Shown: one piece after another, positions 60,217-64,000 of the stretch | Layout: every line of letters begins with the position of its first letter | Position numbering within the stretch: position 1 is the first letter of the stretch | Source: Kribbella sp. NBC_01245 | GTDB lineage: Bacteria > Actinomycetota > Actinomycetes > Propionibacteriales > Kribbellaceae | DNA: 64,000 bases | NCBI RefSeq assembly: GCF_036226525.1 | Contig: NZ_CP108487.1 | Location: forward strand, 5,146,001 to 5,210,000 | Reading direction: 5' to 3' | Position numbers and translations under genes: made by a program | Notes under the pieces: generated by a model | Databases searched by the model: none | The model's input: only the letters and a program-made list of their open reading frames with translations | What the model was told of the DNA's origin: nothing

Positions 60217-60915
60217 GTGACCGCGTATTCGCTGGGCCCCCTTCCGATCACCGGCAGGCTGGCGCTCCTGCTGGCAGTGTGTCTTCTTGGTCTCCTGATG
60301 GCCGGCTGGGGTGTTTCGCGGCTGGTCTTTCACCGCGCGAAACCCGTGCCGCTGGTGGCGCAGACACCGCCCGTGGTGGCCCCGAAGCGGGCATCGAAGG
60401 CTGCGCCGATTGTCGCGCTGGTCGTCGGGCTCAGCGTGGCGCTCGGAACGGCGGGCCTGTTGGCATTGGCCTCCTGGGCGGCCTCTACCGGCTACGAGAT
60501 TCGGCTGGCCGAAGTGGCCGGCGGCCAGGAACGCCGTCCGCTGGATGCCGGGACACTTGAAACCTACGAAGGTGACCAGGTCGCCGGATACCGCGATCCG
60601 AGTGGTGTCGGCACCCCGATCATCTTCGTGGGCATGGACGCGGGCTCGGCCTCACCGGACGAGTTGCTGGCTGCGCTCTTCGGTTCTCTCCAGAACAGCG
60701 AAATCGACACCTCGCCCCTGACCGACTACCCGGCGGGCGAACTCGGCGGCAAGCTGAAATGCCTTAGCGTGCTCGTGAACGGCGTACCCCGGCGGCAGGC
60801 GTGCGCGTGGGCTGATGACCACACCATCGGTATGGCCATCAGCGTCGGCACCCGCGAGCCCGCGCTCGCCGAGTTGCTGGTGCGGATGCGCGCCGACCTG
60901 GAAGTGCCCCGCTAG
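60217..60915 (+). CDS. small membrane protein with two helices and an extracellular domain
   Basis: From GTG 60217 the protein has 232 residues. TAGGCT lies 7 bp before it (leaderless type), and TTGACC lies 15 bp before that box. Two N-terminal helices (LALLLAVCLLGLLMAGWGVS and APIVALVVGLSVALGTAGLL) are separated by a short Pro/Lys loop. The soluble domain (about 95-232) has YRDPSGVGTPIIFVGMDAGS and two Cys (KLKCLSVLV and RQACAWADD) that could pair. I do not recognise the family; actinobacteria have many such proteins of unknown role. Confidence 0.75.
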   Translation: MTAYSLGPLPITGRLALLLAVCLLGLLMAGWGVSRLVFHRAKPVPLVAQTPPVVAPKRASKAAPIVALVVGLSVALGTAGLLALASWAASTGYEIRLAEVAGGQERRPLDAGTLETYEGDQVAGYRDPSGVGTPIIFVGMDAGSASPDELLAALFGSLQNSEIDTSPLTDYPAGELGGKLKCLSVLVNGVPRRQACAWADDHTIGMAISVGTREPALAELLVRMRADLEVPR

Positions 60916-60926
60916 CCGGTCGGCTG

Positions 60927-61742
60927 TTAGAGGGTCAGGGTGATGGTGGTTGTGGTGCCGTCGCGGTAGGTGGCTTGGAGGGGGACGCCTTGGCGGCTGG
61001 CGGATTCGAGTTCGTTGCCGGGTAGCCAGAGGGCGAACTGGCCGCCGTTGACGGTGGCTTTGACCTTGCCGCGGGTCGGGCTGGTGTAGGTGAGACTGGT
61101 GACGTCTGATCCGGCCAGGCCGGCGGCGACGGAGAGTTCATTTCCGTCGGCTGAGCCGGTGCCGAGAACGGTTGCGGTGAGGCCGCGGGGGGTTGGGCGG
61201 TCGGCGGATGCGGTTTTTCCGATGGAGCCGAAGTAGTCCTGGAATAGGCGTGTCGAGTCGTCGGTGATGCAGAGGGCGGAGAAGCCGTCTTGACCTGCTA
61301 GGACCACGAGCGTCCAAGCGCCGCGTCGTTCCGAGATCGCGGTGGCGGACCTCGACAGTTCGTCGCGGAATTCTGGGCTGCCTGACTTCTGCTGGTCGCG
61401 GCAGGAGGCTGCGGCGCTCGCCTTGTCCTTTGCCGACATGCCGACTGGTGCCGCGGTCCACGTGGCGAAGGCCTCGTCGCCGCCGACGAGTGACGGCAGG
61501 ACAACGGCCGTGACGGCTGCAGCGGCCACGAGGCCGGAGCCCAACGCCATCCGCGTGGCGAGTCGGCGTCTCCGCGGCCGAACACCGGCCTGCGCCGGAT
61601 TCGTCGCGTCCGTCGGGGTCGTCGGGTCGGTCGCGAGGATGTGGTGGAGGTCGGTGCGAGCGCGGGGACCGTGCGGGTCGATGGCGTCGGGGGTGGCCGG
61701 GTCGAGCGTCTTCAGGATTTGGAGATCGTCGATGCGAGTCAT
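60927..61742 (-). CDS. membrane-anchored protein coupled to the ECF sigma factor (possible anti-sigma role)
   Basis: The 271-residue protein starts at ATG 61742, overlapping the sigma-factor stop as ATGA. An N-terminal cytoplasmic segment (about 1-55) is followed by a basic stretch and one helix (ALGSGLVAAAAVTAVVLPSL). An external domain follows, with Cys in AAASCRDQQKSG and SALCITDDSTRLF and a beta-rich end (GKVKATVNGGQFALWLPGNE). One-helix proteins in this position often bind and inhibit their sigma factor, though no ZAS motif is present. The function is inferred from coupling. Confidence 0.8.
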   Translation of the reverse strand: MTRIDDLQILKTLDPATPDAIDPHGPRARTDLHHILATDPTTPTDATNPAQAGVRPRRRRLATRMALGSGLVAAAAVTAVVLPSLVGGDEAFATWTAAPVGMSAKDKASAAASCRDQQKSGSPEFRDELSRSATAISERRGAWTLVVLAGQDGFSALCITDDSTRLFQDYFGSIGKTASADRPTPRGLTATVLGTGSADGNELSVAAGLAGSDVTSLTYTSPTRGKVKATVNGGQFALWLPGNELESASRQGVPLQATYRDGTTTTITLTL

Positions 61743-62407
61743 GCGGTGGGCCTTTCGGGGGTACCCGCGTGGGTGGGCGCGGGATGGGGAAGGTGGCCGA
61801 GATACGTGCGCAAGGCGCGCCGGGCGCGACTCAGGCGCAGCCGGAACGCGACTGGCGAGATGCCGAGAACCACTGCGGCTTGGGGCGCCGCGAGGCCGTC
61901 GAGAACCGCGAGGGCGAGGACCTCCTGATGTACGGCGGAGAGCCGGTTCCACGCCGTCGCGAGATCGACCTGGCGGGCCACGAAATCGGCGTCGCCGTCT
62001 GGCGGGACCAGCCTTGTCTCCGCGAGTCGTACGGCGAGCGCGCGCTGGCGTTCGGCACCGCGGCGGGAGTTCAGGATGGTGTGCCGGGTGATGCCGAACA
62101 GCCACGCGCGGGCGTCCACCAGACGTTTCGGTACGTCGTCCAGGCGGCGCCACGCGACCAGGAAGGCCTCCGCGACGATGTCCTCGGCATGGGTGTGATG
62201 CGCCCGGCGCTGGGCGAAGCGGATCAGGTCCGCGTACGCCGCGTCGTACAGCGCGATGAACCGAGCCTCACGCTCGTCGGCACCCGAAGAGCCGGTGGCG
62301 CCTGACGAGCGGGTGGCGCGCGATGAGTCGGCGACACGTGAGGAGTCGGCGACGTGTGAGGGGTCGGTGGCGCGTGAGGGGTCGGGGGCGCGTGAAGGGT
62401 TGCTCAT
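61739..62407 (-). CDS. ECF-type RNA polymerase sigma factor with repetitive N-terminal extension
   Basis: The 222-residue protein has sigma region 2 at about 48-115 (IALYDAAYADLIRFAQRRAH, EDIVAEAFLVAWRRL, ARAWLFGITRHTILN) and region 4 at about 145-200 (LATAWNRLSAVHQEVLALAV, APQAAVVLGISPVAFRLRLS). The first 40 residues are six copies of a hexapeptide rich in Ser, Arg, Ala and Asp, encoded by 18-bp repeats. A shorter start after the repeats is possible. The coupled downstream membrane protein may control it. Targets are unknown. Confidence 0.9.
   Translation of the reverse strand: MSNPSRAPDPSRATDPSHVADSSRVADSSRATRSSGATGSSGADEREARFIALYDAAYADLIRFAQRRAHHTHAEDIVAEAFLVAWRRLDDVPKRLVDARAWLFGITRHTILNSRRGAERQRALAVRLAETRLVPPDGDADFVARQVDLATAWNRLSAVHQEVLALAVLDGLAAPQAAVVLGISPVAFRLRLSRARRALRTYLGHLPHPAPTHAGTPERPTA
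62286..62393. repeat. six 18-bp tandem repeats inside the sigma-factor gene
   Basis: Units starting GAnGnG begin at 62286 and recur every 18 bp to 62393 (plus-strand reading, for example GAGGGGTCGGTGGCGCGT). They keep the reading frame and encode a hexapeptide repeat at the protein N-terminus. Confidence 0.85.
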
Positions 62408-62546
62408 GACCCGTACCTGTCCGGCACGAGATCAAGTGTGTCGCGCCTCCCGGTCAACGCGTGGGAACGGCTCATCAGGGGTGCGGCGCGGCCGGTTTGG
62501 TCATCATGACCGGGTAAGTGGTCCGGTTACGGCATGATTTGACGTG

Positions 62547-63344
62547 ATGACCACCGACGACAGGGACCGCGCGCAGTCTTTTGGCGCCGTCGCACAGGCT
62601 TACGACGCGGGACGGCCGACGTTCCCGGCCGAGGCCCTGCGCTGGATCACGGGTCCCGGGCGGCTGCAAGTGCTGGATCTCGGCGCCGGAACGGGCAAGC
62701 TGAGCCAGGTCGCGCTGGACCAGGGCCATGCCGTGCTCGCGATCGACCCGTCCGAGGAAATGCTCGCGGTCTGCGGTAAGCGCCGCGGCATCGAGACCAT
62801 GGTCGGTACGGCGGAGTCCATCCCGCTCGCGCACGCCTCGGTCGATGTGGTCGTGGTCGGGCAGGCGTTCCACTGGTTCGAGCATGAGCGGGCGCTGCCG
62901 GAGATCGCCCGCGTGCTGCGGCCCAACGGCGTACTCGGTCTGCTTTGGAACAACTACGACGTGGTCGTGCCGTGGGTCCGCCGGCTGGCCGTCACGATGA
63001 TGGGCGAGGACTTCCTCGCGGGCGGCGGACACAACTACGACCCGACGCCCGTGCTCACCGACTCGAACCTCTTCTCGTACATCGAGCGGACGTCGATCCG
63101 GCACTGGCAGAGCATGGACAAGTTCGCCCTGCGCCAGCTCGCGCAATCGGTATCCCGCGTGTCGACGATGTCCGAGTCCAAGCGCGCCGGCGTCCTCGAC
63201 CAGGTAGACGCCATCTACGCCAGCACGGCCCGGCCCCCCGAGCCGCTGCGAATGCCGTACATGACCTCAGCCTTCCGCGCCCGCCCCAGCGAACTCGCCA
63301 ACTTCCAGCGCGACCGCGACGCCCCCATCGCCCCACCCCTCTAA
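62547..63344 (+). CDS. class I SAM-dependent methyltransferase
   Basis: The protein has 265 residues from ATG 62547; GTG 62544 is just upstream. FGAVAQAYDAGRPTFPAEAL is the typical opening of this methyltransferase group. Motif I is LQVLDLGAGTGKLSQVALDQ, followed by AIDPSEEMLAVC, GTAESIPLAHASVDVVVVGQ and AFHWFEHERALPEIARVLRP. The HWF motif is common in UbiE/Tam-like enzymes with small-molecule substrates. It has no obvious operon partner; the next 480 bp are repeats. Confidence 0.92.
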   Translation: MTTDDRDRAQSFGAVAQAYDAGRPTFPAEALRWITGPGRLQVLDLGAGTGKLSQVALDQGHAVLAIDPSEEMLAVCGKRRGIETMVGTAESIPLAHASVDVVVVGQAFHWFEHERALPEIARVLRPNGVLGLLWNNYDVVVPWVRRLAVTMMGEDFLAGGGHNYDPTPVLTDSNLFSYIERTSIRHWQSMDKFALRQLAQSVSRVSTMSESKRAGVLDQVDAIYASTARPPEPLRMPYMTSAFRARPSELANFQRDRDAPIAPPL

Positions 63345-63760
63345 CCCCACCTCGAGTTGCCCCCAGCAACCGACCACCCACCCACGGCGCACACCGCCAC
63401 GGTCGGACGCGAAATACGGCAGCCCTGTGGACAACCACCCGACGGTCGGACGCAAAATGCGGCCGCCCTGTGCAAACCCCCTGCGACGGTCGGACGCGAA
63501 ATGCGGCCTGTGGACGCCGAGCCCACGCCACCCAGGCCCGAACCGCACACCTCCGCGCCAATTTGGGGATAACACTCCCGCGAGGTGCCTCCTTGCGCTT
63601 GCACACGCGCCACACAACAAGGCACCTCGCGGGAGGGTTATCCCAAATTCGCCCGCGCGTGCGCATTCCGCGTCCGACCGTGGCAGCACTATCCACAGGC
63701 GCGAACCGCATCTCGCGTCCGACCGTGGCAGGGGGAAAAAGTGGTGTGGATGTCACGCTG
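63345..63760. repeat. intergenic repeat patch related to the one at 35.6 kb
   Basis: ACGGTCGGACGCGAAATGCGGC-like units lie at 63399, 63442 and 63486 in direct order. Two inverted partial copies lie at 63663-63681 and 63708-63726. Between them is a hairpin with perfect 16-bp arms (CTCCCGCGAGGTGCCT at 63575-63590 and its complement at 63620-63635). The arms extend by AATTTGGGGATAAC/GTTATCCCAAATT with one extra base. TGTGGA and TCCACAG words flank the units. No gene is supported here. Confidence 0.8.
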
Positions 63761-63829
63761 ACGAGTTGGGCGATTACCGCTAACGTGTGCCACTGATCAC
63801 ATCTGCTCCAGCAGGGAGGGAAGCCCGAG

Positions 63830-64000
63830 ATGGAAGAGGAGTCGGTTGCCGACCGGGAGGCCAGGGCCTACCAGGCGGTGAGCGAGGCGGAGGATTTCGC
63901 CCAACTCAAGCATCGGTTCAAGGCGTTCGTGCTGCCTTGGACCATCACCTTCATGGTCTGGTATCTGCTGTACGTCGCGTGCAACAACTGGGCCCGGGAC
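63830..64000 (+). CDS. DUF485 membrane protein (3' truncated by window end)
   Basis: The 57 visible residues begin MEEESVADREARAYQAVSEA, followed by EDFAQLKHRFKAFVLPWTIT, then FMVWYLLYVACNNWARD. This matches the start of DUF485: a cytoplasmic segment with FxxLxxRFxxFVxP and the first helix with FxxWYLxYV. GGGAGGG lies 8-14 bp before the ATG. In actinobacteria such proteins usually precede a sodium/solute symporter of the ActP/MctC type (acetate and other monocarboxylates), which would lie just outside the window. Confidence 0.88.
   Translation, partial: MEEESVADREARAYQAVSEAEDFAQLKHRFKAFVLPWTITFMVWYLLYVACNNWARD

Overview
The window is high-GC DNA from an actinobacterium. Three features point to a soil member of the Kribbella/Nocardioides group: clustered secreted chitinases, a 6C RNA beside an HAD-IB phosphatase, and a full pseudaminic acid pathway. 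Genus-level placement is inference from gene content, and I have no database result. I see no rRNA, tRNA, integrase or transposase genes.

Region 1 (1-5.0 kb) is a chitin-degradation locus with three GH18 enzymes, the first cut by the window edge, and a LuxR-type regulator. The promoter of one chitinase carries a near-perfect CebR/CelR-type operator between its -35 and -10. Region 2 (5.0-20.4 kb) is mostly housekeeping and accessory genes: 6C RNA, HAD phosphatase, a degenerate Fic protein, a teichoic-acid-type polymerase, a MarR/ABC exporter pair, argS preceded by an arginine-rich leader peptide, a double GNAT protein, a TetR/DHA2 exporter pair, an ArsR-like/MFS pair with four phased operator-like sites, and a DUF2786 protein.

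Region 3 (20.4-60.1 kb) is a large envelope-glycan locus. It holds all six steps to CMP-pseudaminic acid in separated blocks: pseH-pseI (28.4-30.0), pseG (50.7-51.8), pseB-pseC (52.6-54.8) and an SpsF/PseF-like CMP-transferase fused to an aldo/keto reductase (57.6-59.3). Around them are a WecE/WecD-like pair, three GT2 glycosyltransferases, a GtrA protein, four paralogous large membrane proteins of GT-C type, a twice-present pair of unfamiliar genes (38.5/39.2 kb and 54.8/55.7 kb), and an acyl carrier protein/ligase/reductase/PPTase-like operon that may make an acyl decoration. A likely product is a nonulosonate-containing wall polymer (teichulosonic-acid type). The polymer itself is inference.

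Region 4 (60.1-64.0 kb) has a small membrane protein, an ECF sigma factor with a coupled membrane protein, a methyltransferase, a repeat-rich gap and the start of a DUF485 gene. Non-coding structure is rich: a 166-bp hairpin element with perfect 26-bp ends at 32.3 kb, a 29-bp minisatellite at 36.4 kb, and related palindromic repeat patches at 35.6-36.35 and 63.4-63.7 kb. Many genes start about 6-8 nt after a TANNNT-like -10 box, which suggests leaderless transcripts.
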